In this document: positions 51,533 to 60,399 of the stretch, piece after piece
Position numbering within the stretch: position 1 is the stretch's first letter
How the letters are laid out: the number at the start of each line of letters is the position of its first letter
Source: Pseudovibrio sp. M1P-2-3
Lineage (GTDB): Bacteria; Pseudomonadota; Alphaproteobacteria; Rhizobiales; Stappiaceae
DNA: 64,000 nt
Assembly (NCBI RefSeq): GCF_031501865.1
Contig: NZ_JARRCW010000001.1
Coordinates: 3,920,001 to 3,984,000, forward strand
Direction of reading: 5' to 3'
The notes under the pieces: model-generated
What the model was told of the DNA's origin: nothing
Seen by the model: the letters and a program-made list of their open reading frames with translations, nothing else
Database searches by the model: none
Made by a program: the position numbers and the translations under genes

Positions 51533-51708
51533 CTAGAAGATATATAACTCGTGCTCTTGCGGGCCAGACTACGATCACAGCTTCTGCTCATATCTCCTCA
51601 CCTAGTGCTTCAGCGATATTTGCTGGTGAAGACATATAGGCAGCCTAGTGATATTCCGATTCAGCTTTGGTAAGAACAGCAAAACAATCGCCTGAGAGAT
51701 TATGTTGC

Positions 51709-53556
51709 ATGGCCGAACCTCTAAGCGGCACTGTTCTTCTTGTTGACAGAATTGGAAATACAGCTGCCCGCCTCTATCAAGAACCATCACAAATCCTCAC
51801 CTGTCGATCTCTTGAGGAAGTCCCTGCCTATTTGGCGCGCCTAGAGGCTTTACGCAAGCAAGGCGCTCATCTTGCTGGCTACTTTTCCTATGAATTTGGA
51901 ATGGCGTTTGAAGAGAAACTCCGCTCAACCTACAAGCTGTTAAACTCGCAGGACCTCGCCTGGTTCGGTGTCTATGAGGCACCCAAACTCCTTTCGCGAC
52001 AACAGCAGGACCAGTGGTTGGAGAGTTTCGGCTCAACCGGCACCCCCTCACATGTCGAAATTGAGGGATTCGATCTGAGCGAAGAGGAGTACGCGCAAGC
52101 TTTCTCCAAAACGCAATCTCATTTGAAGCAAGGTGATGTCTACCAGATTAACCTGACAATGCGCACTGGCGCACACCTCAGCGGTAATCCAGTCAACCTC
52201 TTCAACCACTTGCTGTTTCAGCAACCCGTTAGCTATGCTGCCTATATTAAAACAGAGCGCCAAACCGTTCTTTCCATCTCCCCAGAGTTGTTTCTGGAAA
52301 GGCGAGGCCAAAAGCTAACAACACGGCCCATGAAAGGAACCGCACCACGAGGGCGGACCCCTACTGAAGATATGGCTGCGAAACAGTGGCTGCGCAAGGA
52401 TCAGAAGTCCCGCGCGGAAAACACCATGATTTTGGATTTGATGCGAAATGATCTGTCGCGCATTACGAAAGCTGGATCCGTTCAGGTGGAACAACTGTGT
52501 CATGTGGAGACATACAGAAGCATTTTACAAATGACCTCCACCACCAGTGGACTTCTAAGTGAAGGGGCGGAGCTGCCTCAAATTATGGAGCAGCTCTTCC
52601 CGTGCGGGTCTATAACCGGTGCGCCAAAACTTCGGGCAATGGAGATCATCAAGGAATTGGAGGCTTCTGAAAGAGGCATCTATACCGGCTCGATTGGTTA
52701 CATCGATCCGTCCGGAGACTTTACCTTTAATGTGGCTATTCGTACGCTTGTAATTAATGGAGACGGGGCTGGTGTAATAGGGGCTGGATCTGGCGTCGTC
52801 TACGATTCCGGGTCCGCGCCCGAATATGAAGAGTGCAAGCTTAAGCTTGGTTTTTTTCAGCAAAAAGAAGGCCCCTTTACTCTTTTTGAAACACTGGCTT
52901 GGACCAAAGAGTACGGGTACCTCTTGGAACAACGTCACTTGAAACGCTTGAGAGACAGCGCCGAGTACTTTGGGTTTCCTTTTGATATGAACGAGGCCTT
53001 TAAAAGGCTTAATACAGAATTAGAAGCGTTCTCAAGCCCTATGCGCGTTCGAATAGATTTGGACCATCTGGGCAAGCTCTCTGTTTCATGCTCGCCGCTT
53101 CCTTCCCGTTTCGAAGCAGAACCGGTCAAGGTGATTTTGGCAAGCGAACGGGTAAACTCGAGTGACCGTTTCTTATTTCACAAAACCTCTCGCCGCTCGT
53201 TCTATGATAAACTCCGCCTGCGCTACCAAAAGCAAACAGAGTGCTTTGAGGTTCTCTTTCAAAATGAGCGAAGTTTCCTAACAGAAGGGAGTTTCACCAA
53301 TCTTTTCATTGAGAGAGATGGAGTACTCCTGACGCCTCGATTAACCCATGGCCTTCTAGCTGGAACATTTCGTGCTGCCCTTCTCGAAAAAGCTCTTGCT
53401 TTTGAAGCTGACCTGACGCTTCAAGACCTACTAGAGGCAGATCGCCTGTTTATTGGTAACAGCGTTCGTGGACTGATGAGTGCGCAGTTGACGCTGATGG
53501 ATGAGACTAAGGAGCGGGGTAACAGTTTAACACCTATGCCTGCTCCCATTTATTAA
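51709..53556 (+). CDS. pabBC: Fused aminodeoxychorismate synthase I / aminodeoxychorismate lyase
   Basis: This fusion makes p-aminobenzoate for folate. The N-terminal half (about residues 1-370) is the chorismate-binding PabB domain: GDVYQINLTMR (about 140-150), TRPMKGTAPRGRT (about 206-218) and ENTMILDLMRNDLSR (about 235-249), with CGSITGAPKLRAMEII near 295-310. The C-terminal half (about 385-600) is the PLP-dependent class IV lyase PabC, with SFTNLFIERDG and TPRLTHGLLAG near 530-555. From ATG 51709 the protein has 615 residues. PabA is not adjacent. The end overlaps the convergent nucleotidyltransferase gene by 23 bp. Confidence 0.9.
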   Translation: MAEPLSGTVLLVDRIGNTAARLYQEPSQILTCRSLEEVPAYLARLEALRKQGAHLAGYFSYEFGMAFEEKLRSTYKLLNSQDLAWFGVYEAPKLLSRQQQDQWLESFGSTGTPSHVEIEGFDLSEEEYAQAFSKTQSHLKQGDVYQINLTMRTGAHLSGNPVNLFNHLLFQQPVSYAAYIKTERQTVLSISPELFLERRGQKLTTRPMKGTAPRGRTPTEDMAAKQWLRKDQKSRAENTMILDLMRNDLSRITKAGSVQVEQLCHVETYRSILQMTSTTSGLLSEGAELPQIMEQLFPCGSITGAPKLRAMEIIKELEASERGIYTGSIGYIDPSGDFTFNVAIRTLVINGDGAGVIGAGSGVVYDSGSAPEYEECKLKLGFFQQKEGPFTLFETLAWTKEYGYLLEQRHLKRLRDSAEYFGFPFDMNEAFKRLNTELEAFSSPMRVRIDLDHLGKLSVSCSPLPSRFEAEPVKVILASERVNSSDRFLFHKTSRRSFYDKLRLRYQKQTECFEVLFQNERSFLTEGSFTNLFIERDGVLLTPRLTHGLLAGTFRAALLEKALAFEADLTLQDLLEADRLFIGNSVRGLMSAQLTLMDETKERGNSLTPMPAPIY

Positions 53557-54199
53557 GTGTCAGCAGTGGCCAGAGTGCTTGCAGGCGTTTTCCCTTTTCC
53601 TCATAGGTCGCCTTATTCTGAAGAGCGTAATTGGGCACCAAGACCATACGGAAAATATTTTGCAGGCCAAAAGGTGCATGTACGACAACTTCACCATGCT
53701 CATTCAATTTGACCGCAACTGAATGTGTGGTTGATGCATAATACAATAAAGATTGAGTGGCATGAGAGAGCTTAGGGTAACTTTGCCCAAACCTTTGTGG
53801 ATACCATAAATGTACACGGGCCTGATTTTTCACTTCCACTGGAATAGATAATCGGGAGGTCTCTTGTTCAAAATGCTTAACGACCAAATCTTCCGCCGCA
53901 TAGGACGCATCACGATCATCAAAGTAAATCAGGTCAATATCCTTAACACCATAGTTCTGCGGCTTGCCACAAAGAGCATTCCATAGGTTCTGATAGATTC
54001 CCCCTGAAACAAGCCATGCATCTGGCAAGGTCATTGAGCGCGCAAGCTTGAGAACCTCCCAAAGATCCTCGTTGGCTAGAACAACAGCTTTTACAAAGGC
54101 CTCAAGCTCTCTATCCCGCGCACCAAGATAGCAGCGGGAACCATAGGGTGGTATACGATAGATCTCTCTTGCTTTGACCTGAGTATTTTCTAGAATCAT
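53534..54199 (-). CDS. Nucleotidyltransferase-like protein (DUF925-type)
   Basis: This 221-residue protein has the shape of the DUF925 nucleotidyltransferase-like family. LVSGGIYQNLWN (about residues 61-72) and VKDIDLIYFD (about 84-93) give the GG...DxD pattern of a nucleotidyltransferase active site. A C-terminal helical part ends in a Trp-rich stretch (ALWPLLTLNKWEQ). The substrate is unknown. ATG at 54199 is the start. The 3' end overlaps that of pabBC by 23 bp in a tail-to-tail arrangement. Confidence 0.75.
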   Translation of the reverse strand: MILENTQVKAREIYRIPPYGSRCYLGARDRELEAFVKAVVLANEDLWEVLKLARSMTLPDAWLVSGGIYQNLWNALCGKPQNYGVKDIDLIYFDDRDASYAAEDLVVKHFEQETSRLSIPVEVKNQARVHLWYPQRFGQSYPKLSHATQSLLYYASTTHSVAVKLNEHGEVVVHAPFGLQNIFRMVLVPNYALQNKATYEEKGKRLQALWPLLTLNKWEQA

Positions 54200-54319
54200 G
54201 ATTCGCTAAGCCACTTGTTTTGATGTCTCCTGCATTATGGCTTTTGTTCTTGCTTTGTTCAATTCATTCATCCCACCTTCCCCTAGTTCTCAGGGGCATA
54301 TCTATTTGAAAGTTGTCCA

Positions 54320-55033
54320 ATGAATATTTCCTTTGAATGGGGCCTTAGTGGCTTCGACTATTATCAAGACAGGTCCGATCTTCTTATCATCGTGGACACT
54401 CTTTGCTTTTCGACTTCAGTGACCGTTGCTTTAAGTCGCGGAGCTCTGGTCCTTCCGTTTGCTTTGAACCAAAGAGACCGAGCCGAGCAAGAAGCAAAAA
54501 CCCGCGGAGCCATTCTCGCCAGAAAACGAAGTGAGAGAACATACAGCCTCTCTCCCCATAGTCTGCTTGAGTTACCAGAAGGTGCCAAACTGGTTCTCCC
54601 CTCCCCCAACGGGTCCCATATAGCGGCTAGAGCAAATGAAACTTCAACAATCTTGCTGGGGTGTTTGCGAAACGCCAGAGCCGTTAGTAACTACGTGCGC
54701 GAGCACTATCAGGGAAAGGCCGTAACGCTCATCGCAGCAGGAGAACGCTGGCCAGATGGATCCCTCCGCCCAGCCCTAGAGGATTTGCTTGGGTGTGGGG
54801 CCATTCTTTCAAGGCTGGAAGGAGACTTTTCCTCAGAAGCAACACTTGCCAGCCACGCTTTCAGAAGCGCACGGATAAATCTTTCAACACTTATCTCAAC
54901 ATCTATCAGCGGCCGCGAGTTGATTGAACATGATTTCCAAGAGGATGTACGCATCAGCTTGGAACTTAACGAATCCGAACACATCCCAATACTCAAAGAA
55001 GGGTGGTTTAAAACTGCTGTACCTACTGCGTAA
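54320..55033 (+). CDS. 2-phosphosulfolactate phosphatase family protein (ComB-like)
   Basis: ComB hydrolyses 2-phosphosulfolactate in coenzyme M synthesis in archaea; bacterial relatives have unclear roles. The 237 residues show the family pattern IIVDTLCFSTSVTVALSRGA (about residues 22-41), LVLPSPNGSHIA (about 93-104, the SPNG phosphate-binding segment), and AAGERWPDGSLRPALEDLLG (about 139-158, with acidic metal ligands). No ComA, ComC or sulfonate genes are adjacent, so the substrate is open. It lies upstream of pyrC, with 125 bp between, and may be a separate transcript. Confidence 0.82.
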   Translation: MNISFEWGLSGFDYYQDRSDLLIIVDTLCFSTSVTVALSRGALVLPFALNQRDRAEQEAKTRGAILARKRSERTYSLSPHSLLELPEGAKLVLPSPNGSHIAARANETSTILLGCLRNARAVSNYVREHYQGKAVTLIAAGERWPDGSLRPALEDLLGCGAILSRLEGDFSSEATLASHAFRSARINLSTLISTSISGRELIEHDFQEDVRISLELNESEHIPILKEGWFKTAVPTA

Positions 55034-55122
55034 TTCACCCGACCCCTCATTAATTCAAAAAATTAGACGAACGAGCTAAATATAATACTTGAAGCGCAGT
55101 GGTTTTCGGGTTCTAAGGTGGC

Positions 55123-55140
55123 TCCGAAAGTATTTTCGGA
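55123..55140 (+). promoter_or_regulatory. Leader hairpin just before pyrC
   Basis: TCCGAAA and TTTCGGA (55123-55129 and 55134-55140) form a perfect 7-bp stem with a four-base loop, followed by TTCTTATT and then the GGAGG of pyrC (55149-55153). The hairpin could act on ribosome access or as a weak attenuator. Pyrimidine genes are often controlled in their leaders, but this sequence does not prove it. Confidence 0.4.
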
Positions 55141-55158
55141 TTCTTATTGGAGGCACCT

Positions 55159-56208
55159 ATGGTGACCGCTAACAAATTGACACTTCGCCGACCGGATGAC
55201 TGGCACCTTCATCTTCGGGACGGCGCAATGCTCAATTCAGTTCTCCCCTATTCCAGCCATGACTTCGCCCGCGCAATTATAATGCCGAACCTCGTTCCGC
55301 CCGTGGTTCGCGCAAGTGACGCTGCCGCCTACAAAGAACGGATCCTCTCAGCAGTACCCGAAGGCCATGACTTCTCTCCTTTGATGACGTTGTACCTTAC
55401 GGAGACAACCGAAGCTGATGACGTCGAGCAAGCTGCAAAATCTGGTTTGATAAGCGCTGTAAAGCTTTATCCGGCAGGTGCGACAACCAATTCAGATAAT
55501 GGTGTGCGGGACTTTGACAAAGTTTCAGGTGTTCTGGAGCGAATGGCAGAGATCGGTCTTCCCCTGCTTGTCCACGGAGAAGTCACTGACTTCGATGTAG
55601 ATATTTTTGATCGAGAGGCAGTATTCATAGAACGTATTCTTGAACCGCTGCGCACACGCCTTCCAGATTTGAAAATTGTGATGGAGCATATCACAACGAA
55701 AGAAGGGGCTGACTACGTAAAGAGCGGAAACGAGAAGCTCGGAGCGACAATTACAACGCATCACCTGATTATCAACCGGAACGACATTCTGGTGGGCGGT
55801 ATTAAGCCAGATTACTACTGCCTGCCGGTTGCCAAGCGTGAAGAGCACCGCCAAGCGCTTGTCAGCCTTGCAACTTCCGGCCATTCCCGCGTGTTCCTTG
55901 GAACAGATTCCGCCCCCCATACGCAGACTAACAAATACTCCTGTTGTGGATGTGCTGGGATCTTTACCAGTATCAATAGTATTTCCTGTCTGGCCCATGT
56001 TTTTGAAAACAAAAATGCACTCGACAAACTGGAAGCTTTCACTTCCCTTAACGGCGCTGCATTTTATGGCTTAGCCCCAAACACGAAAATGCTAACTCTA
56101 ATTAAAGAGACAGCCCCGATAACACTTTCCAAACAAATCTGGACTGAAGACGGTCCTGTCACAGTCTTTGACCCCGGATTTGATCTTTTCTGGCGAGTCG
56201 AACCCTAA
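55159..56208 (+). CDS. pyrC: Dihydroorotase
   Basis: This enzyme cyclises carbamoyl-aspartate to dihydroorotate, step three of pyrimidine synthesis. From ATG 55159, five bases after GGAGG, the product has 349 residues, typical of the class II (PyrC) form. Metal ligands H16 and H18 (WHLHLRDG), the carboxylated lysine K102 ([10 protein letters not shown]), and the later His in ITTHHLI and FLGTDSAPH are in place. A TTG at 55147 would add four residues and remove the ribosome binding site. It precedes pyrE by 41 bp, so they form an operon. Confidence 0.95.
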   Translation: MVTANKLTLRRPDDWHLHLRDGAMLNSVLPYSSHDFARAIIMPNLVPPVVRASDAAAYKERILSAVPEGHDFSPLMTLYLTETTEADDVEQAAKSGLISAVKLYPAGATTNSDNGVRDFDKVSGVLERMAEIGLPLLVHGEVTDFDVDIFDREAVFIERILEPLRTRLPDLKIVMEHITTKEGADYVKSGNEKLGATITTHHLIINRNDILVGGIKPDYYCLPVAKREEHRQALVSLATSGHSRVFLGTDSAPHTQTNKYSCCGCAGIFTSINSISCLAHVFENKNALDKLEAFTSLNGAAFYGLAPNTKMLTLIKETAPITLSKQIWTEDGPVTVFDPGFDLFWRVEP

Positions 56209-56249
56209 GACACATTCCGCAATCTCCAAAAAACCGAAGGAACCCCAAA

Positions 56250-56945
56250 ATGTTCTCAAATTCTTTTCCTGAAAAAGAAGTAATGGCGGAACTGACAGCA
56301 AAGATGTTGATGGAAATTAATGCCATCCACTTTCGGCCGGAAGAACCGTTCAAGCTGACGTCCGGCCTTGCCAGCCCTGTCTATATCGACTGCCGCAAGC
56401 TCATTTCTTACCCGCGCATTCGTAACGCCCTTATGGACTTCGCCACAGCTACAATTCTTGAAGACATTGGCTTTGAGCAAGTGGATGCTGTTGCTGGAGG
56501 GGAAACCGCCGGCATTCCGTTTGCTGCTTGGATTGCAGATAAAATGCACGCCCCCATGCAGTATGTGCGTAAGAAGCCAAAAGGGTTTGGCCGTGACGCT
56601 CAAATCGAGGGGCATCTGGAAGAAGGGAGCCGCGTCCTTTTGGTGGAAGACCTCACGACGGATGGAGGCTCCAAAGTAAAGTTCTGTGAAGCCCTTCGTA
56701 CCGCAGGCGCGGAAGTAACTGACACCTTTGTTGTCTTTTACTACGACATTTTCCCGGAAACCAAAGACAAGCTGAAGGAACACGGCTTGAACCTGCACTA
56801 CTTGTGCACTTGGCGCGATGTGCTTAAAGTTTGCAGAAAGAACAACTACTTTGATGAGAAGACCTTGGGAGAGGTTGAGAGTTTCCTCAACAACCCTCTC
56901 GAGTGGTCAAGCAAAAACGGTGGCATTTCAACCACCTCTATCTAA
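56250..56945 (+). CDS. pyrE: Orotate phosphoribosyltransferase
   Basis: This enzyme joins orotate and PRPP to give OMP. The 231 residues include the PRPP-binding motif [14 protein letters not shown] (about residues 129-142), [17 protein letters not shown] (about 105-121) with the catalytic Lys/Arg residues, and [20 protein letters not shown] (about 34-53). It is the longer alphaproteobacterial form. ATG at 56250 is preceded by AAGGA. An intrinsic terminator follows at 56977-57008, ending the pyrC-pyrE unit. Confidence 0.95.
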   Translation: MFSNSFPEKEVMAELTAKMLMEINAIHFRPEEPFKLTSGLASPVYIDCRKLISYPRIRNALMDFATATILEDIGFEQVDAVAGGETAGIPFAAWIADKMHAPMQYVRKKPKGFGRDAQIEGHLEEGSRVLLVEDLTTDGGSKVKFCEALRTAGAEVTDTFVVFYYDIFPETKDKLKEHGLNLHYLCTWRDVLKVCRKNNYFDEKTLGEVESFLNNPLEWSSKNGGISTTSI

Positions 56946-56976
56946 TCATCGTAGTTGAACACATTCATTTAAAAGA

Positions 56977-57008
56977 AAGGCGCGAACATTCTTCTTCGCG
57001 CCTTTTTT
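56977..57008 (+). terminator. Intrinsic terminator of pyrC-pyrE
   Basis: AAGGCGCGAA (56977-56986) and TTCGCGCCTT (56995-57004) form a perfect 10-bp stem with an eight-base loop, followed by a T-run (57003-57008). It lies about 30 bp after the pyrE stop. Confidence 0.92.
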
Positions 57009-57093
57009 CTAACCTGAAGGATGTGAGCCTGAGTACTATGCTTTATTCCGTATATTTTCTTCCGAAAATCGTCGTTCACTTTTAGGAGGTCAC

Positions 57094-58293
57094 TTAAAGA
57101 CCTGTAAACAGCCCGATGATTACGGCGTTGGTGAGGTCAATAAAGAACCCGCAAACCAGTGGAACAATTAAAAAGGCTTTATGAGAGGCTCCGTATTTCT
57201 GGGCGACCGACGTCATATTAAGAACAGCAGTCGCGGTGGAGCCCAGCGCAATCCCCCCAAATCCTGCGGACACAACCGTGGCATCATAATCTTTGCCCAT
57301 AAATCGAAATACAATGAACAGGGCATAAAGTACTGCCAGCAGGATTTGGAGTGACATAACAAGGGCCACAAATCCAATGGACTGCCACACAGACAACAGG
57401 TCCATGCTCATGAGTGCCATACTCAAAAAGCCGCCCAGACTTATATCCGAAATCAAGGCAATACCTTTATTGCGCTTTCTGCGGTCAACTTTGGGAGCGA
57501 TCAGCAAACCAACATTATTAATAATGATGCCAGCCACCAGAACGGGAACAAACAAAGGAATAACAACACCAGAGGACGTCAGCGCCTGATGGAGGAACCA
57601 ACCCAGTGTAACTGCAATATTGATTAGGAAAATGGCCCTCAAAACATTGTAGTAATGAAAGTCCCCTTTCTGGTCCGCGTCATAGACCTCGCCGACCTCA
57701 AGGTTGGCGTCTCCCGTACCGCGAATTTTATGTTTGTAGATCAGCCGCTGCGCAATTGGCCCTCCGATAAGGCAGGCCGAGATCATGCCGACCGTGTTAC
57801 ACGCAATTCCTATTTCCGTTGCATTTTCAATACCTAACTGGCTTTCAAAGATTGGAGCCCATGCTACCGTTGTCCCCACCCCCCCAACAAGGGAAACCGA
57901 GCCTGCCACGACACCCAAGACCGGGTCCAGCCCATACGCAACTGCAGCTCCAATGCCCACTAGATTTTGCAGGAAGATAAACACAGTCGAAATGATGATT
58001 AGAATAACGAGTGGCACCCCACCAGTTGCCAAATCAGTAATCTTTGCCCTCAGTCCAATTGCCGCGAAAAAGTAGACAAGCAGAAAGTCCCTTGGTTCAC
58101 TCGCAAAAGTGATCTTAAAATTAAAAAATATTGTCAGCAAAGCAATGATGATTGCACACAACAGCCCCCCGGCCAAGGGATCCGGAATACTGAATTTCCT
58201 AAGAAAAACTGACTTTTGGCTAAGATAGCGTCCTACAAATAAAACCATAATAGCAAGGTTGAAAGTAATGAAATCATTTGCAGCATATTCCAT
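57094..58293 (-). CDS. gltS: Sodium/glutamate symporter (GltS)
   Basis: This inner-membrane sodium:glutamate carrier has 399 residues from ATG 58293 (MEYAANDFITFNLAIMVLFV), with GGGAG upstream; a GTG at 58299 would add two residues. Ten or more helices are visible, with the GltS reentrant-loop pattern VSLVGGVGTTVAWAP (near residues 134-148) and its pseudo-repeat in SAGFGGIALGSTATAVLNM (near 342-360), where glutamate and sodium bind. The gene stands alone, in tail-to-tail orientation with pyrE. A 315-bp gap separates it from the upstream SH3b gene. Confidence 0.9.
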   Translation of the reverse strand: MEYAANDFITFNLAIMVLFVGRYLSQKSVFLRKFSIPDPLAGGLLCAIIIALLTIFFNFKITFASEPRDFLLVYFFAAIGLRAKITDLATGGVPLVILIIISTVFIFLQNLVGIGAAVAYGLDPVLGVVAGSVSLVGGVGTTVAWAPIFESQLGIENATEIGIACNTVGMISACLIGGPIAQRLIYKHKIRGTGDANLEVGEVYDADQKGDFHYYNVLRAIFLINIAVTLGWFLHQALTSSGVVIPLFVPVLVAGIIINNVGLLIAPKVDRRKRNKGIALISDISLGGFLSMALMSMDLLSVWQSIGFVALVMSLQILLAVLYALFIVFRFMGKDYDATVVSAGFGGIALGSTATAVLNMTSVAQKYGASHKAFLIVPLVCGFFIDLTNAVIIGLFTGL

Positions 58294-58616
58294 TACCACT
58301 CTCCCTCGTTTTCACCACTTGAGACACAAGTTATGATGAAAATTTGCATCTTACAGCCACAATATACTATCGGTTACTTCAACGCCCGTTAATATACATA
58401 AAATAATCAAAGTAAAAATCATCGGATCACCCCTTATACTATTAGGTAAATTTTAAGAACACTTGCCATTTTTGTGCAAATCGCTTCTAAAATTACGTAG
58501 GGTAATTTATAATAGAGCCTCAAAAACCGGCCTATGGTCCAACTCTATTCTGGAGTGCTTCTCTTCACTTGATTTTGAGGCTGGAAAATAACAACGCTGC
58601 GACAAGCAGCGGACAG
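58294..58616. other. Intergenic region between GltS and SH3b genes
   Basis: These 323 bp lie between the divergent gltS and SH3b genes. A -10-like TATAAT at 58508-58513 precedes the SH3b gene; its -35 region is not distinct. Nothing else is visible. Confidence 0.45.
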
Positions 58617-59402
58617 ATGAAAAGGGTAAGAACCTTGAAACGCCTTATTCTTCTATCAATCTTCACTGCATTTCTCACGGTTGGCGTTTTCCAGCATACC
58701 GCTTCAGCCGAGCAAACCGCCTATGCCAATGTGACAGTAAATATCCGTGAAGGTGCGGGAACAAAGTACCCCATTCTTGGTCAAGTACCCGCAGGGGGAC
58801 GTGTTTCCGTCTATGAGTGCCTACAATCTTCCAGCTGGTGTGAAATCCAGTATTACAACACTCGCGGCTGGGTTACCGGATCAACTCTGTCTTTTAGTGG
58901 CGGATCCGGCTCAAACAACTACTACTATGGAGATGACGGACTCTACCCTTGGGGACTTGGGTTATGGTGGGGAGACTACGGCAACTATTACCCCTATCAT
59001 TACTACCACCCCTATCACCCTTACCACCCCATTTACAGCCGTTGTGGTAGGGGCAGTCCTTATTTCCCGCCACCCTATTGGTGTCATGATCGCCGCCATC
59101 CGTGGAATGACTATAGGCACCCATATGATCGTGCGCGGGCACGCAATTGGTACAATCACCATAGTCACGACCACAACCACCCTCTGCATCCCCATCACCC
59201 CTTCTATCATAACGGACACCGTAATTGGGAGGGACGTCCCCCCCATATGGAAGGTTTCCGTCCTGAAGGCTTTGGCGGAGGGCACTTCGGCGGCTTTGGC
59301 GGCGGCGGCCACTTCGGCGGTGGAGGCTTTGGCGGCGGCGGAGGGCACTTCGGTGGCGGTGGTCACTTTGGTGGCGGGGGACATGGAGGAGGACGCCGTT
59401 AA
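58617..59402 (+). CDS. Exported SH3b-domain protein with His/Tyr-rich and Gly-rich tail
   Basis: This 261-residue exported protein starts at ATG 58617 (MKRVRTLKRLILLSIFTAFL) with a signal peptide cut near ASA/EQ. The mature N-terminal 75 residues are a bacterial SH3 domain (VTVNIREGAGTKYPILGQVP, then RVSVYECLQSSSWCEIQYYN and GWVTGSTL), which usually binds cell-wall peptides. A His/Tyr/Pro-rich stretch follows (about residues 105-190, e.g. YPYHYYHPYHPYHPIYS), and then GGGHFGGGG repeats to the end. The His-rich part could bind metal; that is inference. A 226-codon second frame overlaps it and is rejected below. Confidence 0.78.
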   Translation: MKRVRTLKRLILLSIFTAFLTVGVFQHTASAEQTAYANVTVNIREGAGTKYPILGQVPAGGRVSVYECLQSSSWCEIQYYNTRGWVTGSTLSFSGGSGSNNYYYGDDGLYPWGLGLWWGDYGNYYPYHYYHPYHPYHPIYSRCGRGSPYFPPPYWCHDRRHPWNDYRHPYDRARARNWYNHHSHDHNHPLHPHHPFYHNGHRNWEGRPPHMEGFRPEGFGGGHFGGFGGGGHFGGGGFGGGGGHFGGGGHFGGGGHGGGRR

Positions 59403-59557
59403 TTCTCCACCTCTCACTCCTATCTGATTACTCTAGGGCTTCTGCTTTTTGCAGGGGCCCTTCCCTTTTTAGGCCTATTTGCAATTCCACTCATATTCCA
59501 ATATAGCCCGACCAGTGGTCTTCAAGCACAAACACGAAAAGCAATCCGGATTTAAGC

Positions 59558-60370
59558 ATGGCTGATATAAACGACGAAGTACTGGCTGAGGCCTATAACC
59601 GTGCACTATCCTTGGAAAAGCAAGGAAAGCTTGAAGAAGCGGCACAAGCTTACGCTCAAGTACTAGAGCTTGACCCGGAAGACCACGGCGGTGCAGCTAT
59701 TCGCCTTGCCAGCATGGGACTTGGCTCAACTCCCGCAAAGGCACCGGACGCTTATGTGAGCACTTTGTTCGACCAGCATGCGGAAGTCTTTGATAGTATA
59801 TTGGTGGAGCAACTAGGGTACGCAGTACCCATGATGGTTCGGGACAAATTATCCAAGCATTACCAAAAGCCTTTCAAAAAACTTCTGGACCTTGGATGCG
59901 GCACGGGGCTTTCAGCCGAAGCACTCGATGGCATGGCCGCTCACAAGACCGGTGTAGATATTTCCGAGGGCATGGTGGAAGTTGCCTATGACAAGGAAGT
60001 CTACGAAGACCTTTATGTGAGTGAAGCAGTCGCCTTTCTCCAGCAAAAGGAAGAGACCCGTTGGGACCTTATTGTAGCGACGGACGTTATCCCTTACATG
60101 GGCGACCTTGCCGAGTTTTTTACCGGTGTGAGTGACAATTTGGAAAAAGATGGTGTCTTTGCATTTTCCAGTGAAACTCTTTCTAGCGGCACCTCTGAAA
60201 CGGAAGCGTTTAAGGTCGGAGATTTCCAGCGCTTTGCCCACTCTGAAGACTACATTAAACGCGAACTCAAACAGAACAGTTTCGAACTTTTAGAGATGGA
60301 ACCAATTATAGTTCGCTACGAACAGGGTAACCCTGTACCAGGCCATTTAGTTCTTTGCGTAAATTCATAA
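59558..60370 (+). CDS. SAM-dependent methyltransferase with N-terminal TPR-like helices
   Basis: The 270-residue protein has a TPR-type helical N-terminus (AEAYNRALSLEKQGKLEEAA, residues 10-29, then YAQVLELDPEDHG) and a class I methyltransferase domain. The SAM-binding motif I is LLDLGCGTGLSAEALDGMA (about residues 109-127), with D in TGVDISEGMVEVA near 130 and DLIVATDVIPYMGDL near 170 as later motifs. The substrate is unknown. Proteins of this shape often act on small metabolites or proteins. ATG at 59558 follows AGGATTTAAGC, a weak site. It is transcribed alone. Confidence 0.82.
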   Translation: MADINDEVLAEAYNRALSLEKQGKLEEAAQAYAQVLELDPEDHGGAAIRLASMGLGSTPAKAPDAYVSTLFDQHAEVFDSILVEQLGYAVPMMVRDKLSKHYQKPFKKLLDLGCGTGLSAEALDGMAAHKTGVDISEGMVEVAYDKEVYEDLYVSEAVAFLQQKEETRWDLIVATDVIPYMGDLAEFFTGVSDNLEKDGVFAFSSETLSSGTSETEAFKVGDFQRFAHSEDYIKRELKQNSFELLEMEPIIVRYEQGNPVPGHLVLCVNS

Positions 60371-60399
60371 AGACCAACAACCTCTGGTGGCTCCAAAGC

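Noticed and set aside
58747-59427. A 226-codon open frame overlapping the SH3b gene in another frame
   Set aside because: It results from the repetitive GGC/CAC-rich composition of the SH3b tail. It has no signal, no domain and no ribosome binding site, while the other frame has a clear signal peptide and SH3 domain.
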